Shown here: positions 1-5,601 of the stretch, one piece after another
Position numbering within the stretch: position 1 is the stretch's first letter
Layout of the letters: each line of letters starts with the position of its first letter
NCBI RefSeq assembly: GCF_900541605.1
Contig: NZ_UQKJ01000092.1
Span: 1-7,576 of the forward strand
Length of the DNA stretch: 7,576 nucleotides
Direction of reading: 5' to 3'
Origin: an uncultured Dialister sp.
GTDB lineage: Bacteria > Bacillota > Negativicutes > Veillonellales > Dialisteraceae
Notes under the pieces: generated by a model
The model's database searches: none
What the model was told of the DNA's origin: nothing
Seen by the model: the letters and a program-made list of their open reading frames with translations, nothing else
Translations under genes and position numbers: made by a program

Positions 1-30
1 CGGCGCACAGATTGGGAAGCGCCGCCTTTT
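1..30 (+). terminator. Possible weak rho-independent terminator of a gene left of the window
   Basis: CGGCGC at 1-6 pairs perfectly with GCGCCG at 19-24 around a 12-nt loop, followed by CCTTTT at 25-30. This could end a plus-strand gene lying left of the window. The stem may be longer because it begins at the window edge. The loop is long and the T-run is only four, so it may simply be another hairpin of the repeat-rich region that follows. Confidence 0.25.
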
Positions 31-41
31 GAAACACAATA

Positions 42-54
42 GCGGCTCCGCCGC
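42..54. repeat. Small GC hairpin with TCC triloop
   Basis: GCGGC at 42-46 pairs with GCCGC at 50-54 around the triloop TCC. There is no T-run after it, so it is not a terminator. It is one of several short GC-rich triloop hairpins in the non-coding DNA at both ends of the window. Confidence 0.4.
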
Positions 55-97
55 AGAGACGATAGAAGATAGACGATAGATGGAAGCTGATGGGTCC

Positions 98-110
98 GGC
101 CCGCAGGGCC
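98..110. repeat. Hairpin with GCA triloop, copy 1
   Basis: GGCCC at 98-102 and GGGCC at 106-110 form a perfect 5-bp stem around GCA. The same 13-nt core recurs at 245-257, so the two copies share stem and loop sequence. No T-run follows on either strand. Confidence 0.5.
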
Positions 111-118
111 TGTACAGC

Positions 119-146
119 TCAAGGCACAAGGCTAAAGGCTCAAGGC
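119..146. repeat. Tandem 7-nt repeat (consensus WMAAGGC), four units
   Basis: Four consecutive heptamers read TCAAGGC, ACAAGGC, TAAAGGC and TCAAGGC at 119-125, 126-132, 133-139 and 140-146. The last five bases vary at only one position (TAAAGGC for NCAAGGC), while the first two vary. Just downstream, the 8-mers TGCACGTA (149-156) and TGCACGTT (157-164) form another short direct repeat. This is low-complexity non-coding DNA, not a CRISPR array: there are no spacers. Confidence 0.6.
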
Positions 147-242
147 CCTGCACGTATGCACGTTACTCAGCCAGCCCAGCGCCGCAGGCAGACCGGTTCT
201 TCTAAAAGCCCCCACCGCGCACGTCGTTCAGCCACTGGACCC

Positions 243-259
243 CTGGCCCGCAGGGCCAG
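243..259. repeat. Hairpin with GCA triloop, copy 2 (extended stem)
   Basis: CTGGCCC at 243-249 and GGGCCAG at 253-259 form a perfect 7-bp stem around GCA. The core is identical to the hairpin at 98-110, with two extra base pairs. It lacks a T-run on both strands, so termination is unlikely. A duplicated hairpin inside a segment bounded by inverted repeats suggests a repeat family. Confidence 0.5.
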
Positions 260-339
260 ACCGAATCTATCGTCTTCCATCTATCTTCTATCGTCTGACA
301 GCCAGACCTCCATCCACTCGTTGTGGCACTGGACCTCCG

Positions 340-352
340 GCCCCACCGGGGC
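340..352 (-). repeat. Second hairpin downstream of the operon terminator
   Basis: GCCCC at 340-344 pairs with GGGGC at 348-352 around a 3-nt loop (ACC on plus, GGT on minus). It shares the CCCCACCGG loop region with the terminator at 356-381 and looks like a shorter partial copy of it. On the minus strand it comes just after the terminator's T-run and has no T-run of its own. Confidence 0.4.
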
Positions 353-355
353 AGC

Positions 356-381
356 AAAAAACAGCCCCCACCGGGAGGCTG
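356..381 (-). terminator. Rho-independent terminator of the yajQ-cbi operon
   Basis: Read on the minus strand, CAGCCTCC (381-374) pairs with GGGGGCTG (369-362) around the tetraloop CGGT, giving an 8-bp GC-rich stem with one T-G wobble, followed directly by TTTTTT (361-356). It begins 16 nt after the cbiC stop codon. This marks cbiC as the last gene of the transcript. Confidence 0.85.
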
Positions 382-397
382 CTTCTTTATTTCTTTA

Positions 398-1057
398 TTA
401 TTTCTTTCCCTGGACGTAGAGCATGTTGTCCCGCTTTACGAGATTGTACATGAGAGCGTTCACGCAGGATGCGACAATGGAGCTGCCACCCTTCGTTCCG
501 CGAACGGTAATGTAGGGGCAGGGAGCCCGGCGTACGAGCTGTTCCTTGGAGTCGGCAGCGCCCACAAAGCCTACCGGAATACCGATGATGAGGGCCGGAC
601 GGATGCCGTCTTCTTCTACCATCCGCATGGCTTCATAGAGGGCGGTCGGCGCATTGCCTACGGCAATGATGGAGCCGTTCAGGTCGGTGCCGAAGGAATT
701 CATGGCTGCCATGGAACGGGCGATATTCTTTTCTTTGGCAATCTTTGCAATTTCCGGATCCGCCACCCGGCAGAATACGTCTCCCCCAAGAGCGGCGAGG
801 GCTCTTTTATTGATGCCCGCTTTGACCATATTCACATCGCAGTAAATGCTGCAGCCACCGGCCAGGGCTTTGATGCCTGCTTCTACGGCGCCCTTGCTGG
901 TGCGGATGAGGTGGCCGTAGTCCACATCCCCCGATGCATGGATCATGCGGGAATAGACGGTCACTTCTTCCGGGGTAAGGTCGATATCACTGATGAACGG
1001 ATCGATGAGGTCCATACTCTTTTCTTCAATGGCTCTCGGGTTTTTTATGAAATCCAT
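398..1057 (-). CDS. cbiC: Cobalt-precorrin-8 methylmutase CbiC
   Basis: CbiC (CobH family, 219 residues, the usual size) moves the methyl group from C11 to C12 of cobalt-precorrin-8 to give cobyrinate, the last ring-forming step before amidation. It is a soluble cytoplasmic enzyme. The catalytic-histidine segment RMIHASGD is at residues 37-44, with His40 the likely proton-transfer residue by analogy with CobH. Other family blocks are VGNAPTAL at 133-140, GIPVGFVGAADSKE at 159-172 and RGTKGGSSIVAS at 186-197. The ATG at 1057 was chosen because GGAGG lies 6 nt upstream (1068-1064) and residue 1 starts the family-like N-terminus. The frame stays open 14 codons further upstream, but that stretch has no family resemblance. 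The start lies inside cbiJ (32-nt overlap). It is the last gene before the terminator. Confidence 0.95.
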   Translation of the reverse strand: MDFIKNPRAIEEKSMDLIDPFISDIDLTPEEVTVYSRMIHASGDVDYGHLIRTSKGAVEAGIKALAGGCSIYCDVNMVKAGINKRALAALGGDVFCRVADPEIAKIAKEKNIARSMAAMNSFGTDLNGSIIAVGNAPTALYEAMRMVEEDGIRPALIIGIPVGFVGAADSKEQLVRRAPCPYITVRGTKGGSSIVASCVNALMYNLVKRDNMLYVQGKK

Positions 1058-1844
1058 AATGTTCCTCCATATAGTCCAGGACATCCTTCGTATTGTCAAA
1101 TACGGGAACTCCTGTCAGTTTCGCTTTTGGTTTATCGATGACGATGACGGAAATGCCGGCATCCATGGCGGCTTTGAGCTTCGTATCGCTGCCGCCGATG
1201 AGGCCGCTGTTCTTTGTCACCATCACGTCCGCTTTGTAGTCTTTAATCATGGCCAGGTTCATTTCATAGGAGAAAGGTCCCTGGATGGCCAGGATGTTCT
1301 TGGCCTTCATGCCCAGGTCTTCGCACATTTTAATGACATTGGACACAGGAAGTACCCTGGCCCAGATGGTCTTTCCCTGAAGCGCCGGCGCATGGACAAA
1401 GGTGGCAAGGGTCTTGGATCCGGTGGTGAGAAGGATGCTGTTTCCCAGTTTGCCTGCGAGGTCAGCCGCTTCGAATTCATCCTTTGCATGGTACAGCTTG
1501 TCATAGGCCGGAAGGGGGTATTCCGCCCGTTCATAGCGGACGTAATCGATACCGGTCTCTTTGCAGGCATCGTAGGCGGTCTCAGAAACGATGGCCGCAT
1601 AGGGATGGCTGCAGTCCAGAATCAGGGTGACTCCCTTTTCCCGGATGACCCGGACCATGTCTTCTTTCCTGAACCGGCCCACTTCAATGTCCAGTCCCTT
1701 GTGGGCAGCCAGCACTTTTCCGTACTGGCTCACCACGGTCATCAGGATGTCATGGCGCTGTCCTTCCGGCATGGTCATGGCCCGGTCTGCCAGTTCCGCA
1801 CCGATTTCCCGGCCATCCTGGGTCCCCGATATAATCCAGATCAA
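1026..1844 (-). CDS. cbiJ: Cobalt-precorrin-6A reductase CbiJ (CobK family)
   Basis: This 272-residue protein reduces the macrocycle of cobalt-precorrin-6A to cobalt-precorrin-6B using a nicotinamide cofactor. Family blocks are clear: ISGTQDGREI at 5-14 (dinucleotide-binding start), DCSHPYA at 77-83, YVRYERAE at 101-108, LLTTGSKTLATF at 138-149, ARVLP at 162-166, IQGPFSYEMN at 187-196 and VTKNSGLIGGSDTKLKAA at 209-226. The start is TTG at 1844, supported by AAGGGGG 8 nt upstream (1859-1853) and by the motif beginning at residue 5. The next in-frame ATG lies far inside the protein. The TTG overlaps the cbiH stop in a TTGA arrangement, pointing to translational coupling. The hydrophilic C-terminal tail (about residues 258-272) overlaps the start of cbiC. 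Confidence 0.94.
   Translation of the reverse strand: MIWIISGTQDGREIGAELADRAMTMPEGQRHDILMTVVSQYGKVLAAHKGLDIEVGRFRKEDMVRVIREKGVTLILDCSHPYAAIVSETAYDACKETGIDYVRYERAEYPLPAYDKLYHAKDEFEAADLAGKLGNSILLTTGSKTLATFVHAPALQGKTIWARVLPVSNVIKMCEDLGMKAKNILAIQGPFSYEMNLAMIKDYKADVMVTKNSGLIGGSDTKLKAAMDAGISVIVIDKPKAKLTGVPVFDNTKDVLDYMEEHYGFHKKPESH
1064..1068 (-). promoter_or_regulatory. Shine-Dalgarno sequence of cbiC
   Basis: GGAGG on the minus strand, 6 nt before the ATG at 1057-1055, lies within the 3' end of cbiJ. It decides the cbiC start in favour of this ATG over the longer open frame beginning at 1099. Confidence 0.8.
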
Positions 1845-2665
1845 ACCCGGTACCCCCTTGGTGTAATCATTTTCCCATCAGCCACGTAGGTATTGCTGTT
1901 GCCGATGATGACGGTGGACTGCATGTCCACGTCTTCCTGGGGCAGTTTTTCCAGATTGCTGATTGTGACAGTCATTCCCGGCCGTCCTGCTTTCCTGACG
2001 ATACCTACCGGTGTCTCCGGTTTCCTGAATTCCAGTACAATATCCCGGATCTGGTCCAGATAGGTAGCCCGGCCCCGGCTCTTGGGATTATAAATGGCGA
2101 TGACGAAATCCCCTTCTGCTGCCAGGCGGGCTCTCTTTTTGATGAGGTCCCAGGGGGTCATGAGATCGGAAAGGCTGATGACCGCATAGTCATGCATGAG
2201 AGCAGCACCAAGGGCAGCCGCAGAGGTATTGGCAGCGGTGAGTCCCGGAATAATTTCGCATTCCGGCCGTTTTTCCTTCGGCACCTTCTGGAGCAGTTCC
2301 AGTACCAGGCCCGCCATTCCATAGACTCCGGGATCCCCGGAAGAAATGACAGCCACCCGATGGCCTTCCACAGCCAGGTCCACCGCCTTCTGGCAGCGGT
2401 CCACTTCCTGACGCATGCCATTTCCGACCACTTCTTTTCCCCGGATCATGTCCTTCACCAGGGCGATGTAAGTATTGTATCCGACGATGATATCAGATTC
2501 ATCCATACCCTGAATGGCCCGGGGAGTCATTTCTTCCCTATGGCCCGGTCCGATACCGATGACCCGGATAAACCCAGGGCGATTGACACCGTCGTGCTGA
2601 CGAACTTCGTTTTCGGCAGAAGCGTTTTTCCCTTCATTGATTCCATTAACGCTGCTGATTGACAT
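1841..2665 (-). CDS. cbiH: Cobalt-precorrin-3 C17-methyltransferase CbiH (ring contraction)
   Basis: CbiH (CobJ family) methylates C17 with S-adenosylmethionine and contracts the ring to form cobalt-precorrin-4. The tetrapyrrole-methylase fold shows VIGIGPG at 35-41, VISSGDPGVYGMAGL at 106-120, IIPGLTAANTSAAALGAAL at 138-156, YNPKSRGR at 192-199 and the C-terminal KMITPRGY at 265-272. The core normally begins only a few residues before VIGIGPG, so residues 1-31 are an extra hydrophilic extension rich in Asn, Ser, Glu and Gly. No ATG, GTG or TTG lies in frame between the ATG at 2665 and the SAM loop. AGGAG precedes that ATG by 10 nt. The ATG lies in the cbiG codon for Val319, giving a 139-nt out-of-phase overlap with cbiG. 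The last codons overlap the cbiJ start (TTGA). Confidence 0.93.
   Translation of the reverse strand: MSISSVNGINEGKNASAENEVRQHDGVNRPGFIRVIGIGPGHREEMTPRAIQGMDESDIIVGYNTYIALVKDMIRGKEVVGNGMRQEVDRCQKAVDLAVEGHRVAVISSGDPGVYGMAGLVLELLQKVPKEKRPECEIIPGLTAANTSAAALGAALMHDYAVISLSDLMTPWDLIKKRARLAAEGDFVIAIYNPKSRGRATYLDQIRDIVLEFRKPETPVGIVRKAGRPGMTVTISNLEKLPQEDVDMQSTVIIGNSNTYVADGKMITPRGYRV
1853..1859 (-). promoter_or_regulatory. Shine-Dalgarno sequence supporting the TTG start of cbiJ
   Basis: AAGGGGG on the minus strand sits 8 nt before the TTG at 1844-1842, inside the last codons of cbiH. It is the main reason to accept TTG as the cbiJ start. Confidence 0.55.
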
Positions 2666-3621
2666 ACGTTTCCCACTCCTATCGTGTTCTCTACAAATTT
2701 TGAAATTGGCATATCCACCTTTTCCGTCACCCGTTTCAGCTCCTCAGCCTTGTAAAAATGGATGGGAAGGCGGTTATGCGAAGCAAAGTCCAGAAGTCCC
2801 TTTTCATCGGCCTTCGCGTCTACGCTGGCCAGGGATGCTACCTGGTATTCACAGGCTCCTGCCAGGGCAAGGGCCTTATGGAAAGCATCGGAAATCAAAG
2901 TTTCCGGTGTCCCCCGTTTACATCCGATGCCGACGAATAAATTCTTCGGCCGGAGGCAGACAAAGGGCTTATTCACGTGAATTTTTTTATCGGAAATAAT
3001 GACACAGCCATCGAAGGCCTCTTCATCAAGCGCCGTCAGTGGAAGGAAGGAAATCCCCTTCTTCGAAAGCCTTTCTCCTATGGAAGAAGCGCCATCGGTT
3101 TCTTCGTCAAGGAACCAGGTCACTTTCTTTCCTTCAGCGATAAAGCTGTTCACCGGTTTCAGGGCCCCCAGCGGTTCTACCCGCATCATGAGTTCCCTGG
3201 CCACATCATCCGGCGCCCGCCGTTCATGGACATCGGTGGCAGTGGTGATAACGGGATCCGCCCCCACCGCTGCTGCCACTTCCCGGCACCAGGCATTGGC
3301 GCCGCCCAGATGGCCGGAGAGGAGGGAAATGCAGTGTTTCCCGCATTCATCCATCACCAGCACCGCCGGATCGGAGGCCTTGCTCACCACGTGGGGCGCG
3401 ATGGCCCGCACCGCAATGCCCGAAGCCATGATGAAAAGGAGGCCGTCATACTTCGTAAAGATGTCGGCAGTCAGGGCCAGGGTACGGTTGAAGTACTGCG
3501 CCTTTTCCCCGCTTTCTGACCCCTTCCGTTCATACAGCGTCCCTTCTCCGGAAATGCCCGCAAGTACCCGGGCGCCAAGCCTGGCTCCTTCTGATGACAC
3601 TGAAATCACGGCGTATTTCAT
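2527..3621 (-). CDS. cbiG: Cobalt-precorrin-5A hydrolase CbiG
   Basis: CbiG (364 residues) opens the ring-A lactone of cobalt-precorrin-5A and releases the two-carbon fragment as acetaldehyde, giving cobalt-precorrin-5B, a step specific to the anaerobic route. The N-terminal domain carries MASGIAVRAIAPHVV (65-79), LLSGHLGGANAW (100-111) and PVITTATDV (123-131). A less conserved linker spans roughly 140-225. The C-terminal domain carries VGIGCKRGTP (230-239), GVGNVCQSAAL (315-325) and LLPKTKF (334-340). Family members usually end soon after the TKF-containing strand, so the last 15 or so residues (LGLSGSSVSDRAIGKK) look like a tail read over the cbiH SAM-loop region. The start ATG overlaps the cbiF stop in ATGA. 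There is no strong Shine-Dalgarno sequence, so translation probably depends on coupling to cbiF. Confidence 0.94.
   Translation of the reverse strand: MKYAVISVSSEGARLGARVLAGISGEGTLYERKGSESGEKAQYFNRTLALTADIFTKYDGLLFIMASGIAVRAIAPHVVSKASDPAVLVMDECGKHCISLLSGHLGGANAWCREVAAAVGADPVITTATDVHERRAPDDVARELMMRVEPLGALKPVNSFIAEGKKVTWFLDEETDGASSIGERLSKKGISFLPLTALDEEAFDGCVIISDKKIHVNKPFVCLRPKNLFVGIGCKRGTPETLISDAFHKALALAGACEYQVASLASVDAKADEKGLLDFASHNRLPIHFYKAEELKRVTEKVDMPISKFVENTIGVGNVCQSAALMESMKGKTLLPKTKFVSTTVSIALGLSGSSVSDRAIGKK
2676..2680 (-). promoter_or_regulatory. Candidate Shine-Dalgarno sequence of cbiH, inside cbiG
   Basis: AGGAG on the minus strand lies 10 nt before the ATG at 2665-2663. The spacing is slightly long but usable. 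Between the two is GGGAAAC, which could also act as a frameshift heptamer. Confidence 0.45.
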
Positions 3622-4394
3622 TTTTCATCGGTTCCTTTACGGAACATGGTGGTAAATTTGCTGTCATAGAGCTTGGACAGGTCATAGTCCGTATCCAGCA
3701 CTTTGCCCACAACGATCATGGCCTGCCGCACCACGCCGGCCTTGTGGAGGATATCCGCAATGGTATCGATGGTCCCCCGGAAAATCCGCTGGTCCGGCCA
3801 GGTGGCTCTTGCCACGATGGCCACCGGTGTATCCCCCGGATAGCCCCCTTCTTTCAGGGTTGCCATGACCTTTTCAATGGCATGGACAGAGAGGAAAATG
3901 CACATGGTGGCCTGATGGGCTGCCAGAAGGGAAAGTTTCTCCTTTGCCGGCACCGGCGTACGGCCTTCCATACGGGTAATGATGACGGTCTGGGAAATAC
4001 CGGGCAGCGTATATTCCTGCTTCAGCGCTGCGGCGGTAGCCAGAAACGAGCTTACCCCGGGAACCACTTCAAAGTCCTCATCCGGAATGCCGGCAGCCCG
4101 AAGGCCATCCATCTGTTCCTGGATAGCCCCATAAATAGCGGGATCCCCCGTGTGGACACGGGCCACCAGCTTTCCTGCCTTCAGCGCCTCGATTTCCACG
4201 GCCAGCACTTCATCCAGGTTCATGGTGGCGCTGTTGTAGATTTCAACGTTCTCTTTGCCATACTTCAGGATTTCCGGATTCACCAGGGAGCCGGCGTAGA
4301 TAATTACATCCGCTTCCCCGATGATTCGCTGCCCTTTCACAGTAATCAGTTCCGGATCTCCAGGACCGGCGCCGATGAAATAAAGTTTCCCCAT
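3618..4394 (-). CDS. cbiF: Cobalt-precorrin-4 C11-methyltransferase CbiF
   Basis: CbiF (CobM family) uses S-adenosylmethionine to methylate C11 of cobalt-precorrin-4, giving cobalt-precorrin-5A. Numbered from the chosen start (258 residues, usual length), the tetrapyrrole-methylase motifs are YFIGAGPGDPELITVKG at 5-21, VARVHTGDPAIYGAIQEQ at 77-94, VPGVSSFLATAAAL at 111-124 and TVIITRMEGRTPVP at 136-149. The ATG at 4394 is preferred because AGGAGG at 4406-4401 is 6 nt away and the protein then begins MGKLYFIG. A directly adjacent ATG at 4397 is possible but has only a 3-nt spacing. The Shine-Dalgarno sequence overlaps the cbiT stop codon, and the stop overlaps the cbiG start, so cbiT, cbiF and cbiG are closely coupled. 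Confidence 0.95.
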   Translation of the reverse strand: MGKLYFIGAGPGDPELITVKGQRIIGEADVIIYAGSLVNPEILKYGKENVEIYNSATMNLDEVLAVEIEALKAGKLVARVHTGDPAIYGAIQEQMDGLRAAGIPDEDFEVVPGVSSFLATAAALKQEYTLPGISQTVIITRMEGRTPVPAKEKLSLLAAHQATMCIFLSVHAIEKVMATLKEGGYPGDTPVAIVARATWPDQRIFRGTIDTIADILHKAGVVRQAMIVVGKVLDTDYDLSKLYDSKFTTMFRKGTDEK

Positions 4395-4400
4395 CATAAT

Positions 4401-4406
4401 CCTCCT
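4401..4406 (-). promoter_or_regulatory. Strong Shine-Dalgarno sequence of cbiF overlapping the cbiT stop
   Basis: AGGAGG on the minus strand begins with the last base of the cbiT TGA stop. It lies 6 nt before the ATG at 4394 and 3 nt before the ATG at 4397, favouring the 4394 start. The open frame starting with TTG at 4409 lies upstream of this site and is not the real start. Confidence 0.85.
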
Positions 4407-4975
4407 CAAATTTTTTCAGCTGTAAATATAAATACCGGGCTCAGGGGATTATACAGATGATAATGCCCCAGTTTCCGGAGTCTGTTGATCTGCATCTGGA
4501 ACCCTTCCAGCCGGAATGGCCGGCCTTCAAATTCCTTCACGATTTCGCCGGTGGTTTCTGCGGTGACCGCCGTCAGTACGATGCGTCCTCCCTTGGAGAG
4601 CAGCGCTTCGGCCCGGTTCAGTATTTCATGCATATTACCGCTGGAACCGCCGATGATGATCACATCCAGCGGCGGAAGGCCGTCCATGGCTTCCGGTGCC
4701 ACCCCTTTCACAGGATGGATATTGGAACACCCGAACTTTTCAGCATTTTCCTCAATAAGCTGAATGCCCTCCGGATTTCGTTCAATGGAATACACGTCCC
4801 CCTTCGAAGCAGCCAGGGCGGCTTCAATGGAAATAGATCCCGTACCTGCACCGATGTCGGCCACCGTATCTCCCGGCTGAATGTCAGCCTGCACCATAAC
4901 CATGGCGCGGATTTCTGCCTTTGTCATCGGTACCTTTCCCCGAATAAACTCCTCGTCTCTGATACCAAATTTCAT
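4406..4975 (-). CDS. cbiT: Cobalt-precorrin-6B C15-methyltransferase (decarboxylating) CbiT
   Basis: CbiT (189 residues) methylates C15 and removes the carboxyl of the C12 acetate side chain to give cobalt-precorrin-7. It is a class I Rossmann-fold SAM methyltransferase, unlike its tetrapyrrole-methylase neighbours. The diagnostic N-terminal block IRDEEFIRGKVPMTKAEI is at 5-22. SAM motif I VADIGAGTGSISIEAA is at 38-53, the acidic ribose-binding segment IERNPEG at 64-70, IIIGGSSGNMHEIL at 106-119 and the C-terminal NPLSPVFI at 176-183. It is a free-standing protein, as in Salmonella-type operons, not fused to CbiE as in aerobic CobL. The ATG shares one base with the cbiE stop (TAATG), the classic arrangement for termination-reinitiation. 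Confidence 0.96.
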   Translation of the reverse strand: MKFGIRDEEFIRGKVPMTKAEIRAMVMVQADIQPGDTVADIGAGTGSISIEAALAASKGDVYSIERNPEGIQLIEENAEKFGCSNIHPVKGVAPEAMDGLPPLDVIIIGGSSGNMHEILNRAEALLSKGGRIVLTAVTAETTGEIVKEFEGRPFRLEGFQMQINRLRKLGHYHLYNPLSPVFIFTAEKI

Positions 4976-5601
4976 TAACCTATCACCACCATTACTGATT
5001 CACCAAAACCTTCGAGTCCCCGCATGTCTTCCAGAGTGGACTCCGATACATGCTGGTTCTCATAGGAAATATGCTCACAGGCTGCCGCCTTTGTAGAAGA
5101 GGGCCAGCCATGGTCTATAAGATAGCCGGCAATGTAGGCGGGATTGTGTTCATGATCCGTCAGAAATGCCAGCTTTCTCCCTTTCACATAGGCCGTATCC
5201 TTCTCGTCAGGAATCCTGCCATGGAAGGAAAGCCAGGAGCCTCCCTGCCAGGCCTCGCCGATGAGACAGAATGCAGCCTGCACCGAGGAAATCCCCGGTA
5301 TCACTTCCACAGGAGCGGAAGGAAACTTCTTCTTCAGCCAGGGCAGGAGACTGTAAAATCCGGGGTCTCCGCTCACCATGACTACTACATCCTCCTTTTG
5401 GATAGCCTTTTCCAGCCATTCCGCCAGGAGGGAAAGCTTCCCGGTAATGGGATATGTTTCCTGGCCGTCCTTTGCATAATCGGACAGGGCCCGCCGTCCA
5501 CCCACCAGATAATGGGCATGGTCGATAGCCGAAAGAGCCTTTGGAAGGATGTAGTCCCTTCCCCCCGGTCCAATGCCGGCCACAATTATTTTATGATCCA
5601 T
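4975..5601 (-). CDS. cbiE: Cobalt-precorrin-7 C5-methyltransferase CbiE
   Basis: CbiE (208 residues, usual length) methylates C5 of cobalt-precorrin-7 to form cobalt-precorrin-8. It has the tetrapyrrole-methylase fold: VAGIGPGG at 7-14, VMVSGDPGFYSLL at 74-86, VIPGISSVQAAF at 100-111, WLSFHGR at 123-129 and ACEHISYENQ at 174-183, the last two typical of the CbiE subgroup. The ATG at 5601 overlaps the last codons of cbiD by 16 nt. Its Shine-Dalgarno signal is weak (a GGAAGAG stretch about 5 nt upstream), so coupling to cbiD is likely. The stop shares one base with the cbiT start. CbiE and CbiT together do the work of the fused aerobic enzyme CobL. Confidence 0.95.
   Translation of the reverse strand: MDHKIIVAGIGPGGRDYILPKALSAIDHAHYLVGGRRALSDYAKDGQETYPITGKLSLLAEWLEKAIQKEDVVVMVSGDPGFYSLLPWLKKKFPSAPVEVIPGISSVQAAFCLIGEAWQGGSWLSFHGRIPDEKDTAYVKGRKLAFLTDHEHNPAYIAGYLIDHGWPSSTKAAACEHISYENQHVSESTLEDMRGLEGFGESVMVVIG

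Larger units (their letters stand above)
57..296. repeat. Inverted repeat of 16 nt bounding a repeat-mosaic intergenic segment
   Basis: The 16-mer AGACGATAGAAGATAG at 57-72 recurs in exact inverted orientation at 281-296. Each copy is flanked by further shuffled pieces of the same vocabulary: GACGATAGATGGAAG follows on the left at 72-86, and the complement of GATGGAAGACGATAG is at 267-281 on the right. The roughly 210 nt between the copies contain two hairpins with the same GCA triloop and a 7-nt tandem repeat. No convincing gene is seen: the open frames here are repeat-derived, rich in Arg/Ala/Pro, and resemble no family I know. The segment may be an intergenic repeat element or non-autonomous mobile DNA, but I see no terminal duplication that would prove insertion. 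Confidence 0.55.

Noticed and set aside
119..164. Possible CRISPR-like array
   Set aside because: The units are 7-8 nt, contiguous and without spacers, and no cas genes are in view.
231..237. GCCACTG on the plus strand, as in part of the cobalamin riboswitch core
   Set aside because: The rest of the B12 box and surrounding helices are absent, and it lies downstream of the cbi operon on the opposite strand.
90..419. Plus-strand frame of 109 codons across the left intergenic region
   Set aside because: It is composed of the repeats and hairpins, is Arg/Ala/Pro-rich, crosses the operon terminator and has no clear ribosome-binding site.
1058..1099. Fourteen-codon N-terminal extension of CbiC
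   Set aside because: GGAGG with 6-nt spacing precedes the internal ATG at 1057, and the extra residues resemble no CbiC N-terminus.
323..1141. Long plus-strand frame of 272 codons opposite cbiC
   Set aside because: It is a mirror of cbiC on the other strand: His/Gly/Asp-rich with no family resemblance. cbiC is beyond doubt on the minus strand. The same applies to the other long plus-strand frames opposite cbiJ, cbiG, cbiF, cbiT, cbiE and cbiD.
4398..4409. Longer CbiF frame starting with TTG at 4409
   Set aside because: It would begin upstream of, and read through, the AGGAGG site. The ATG at 4394 has proper spacing and fits the family N-terminus.
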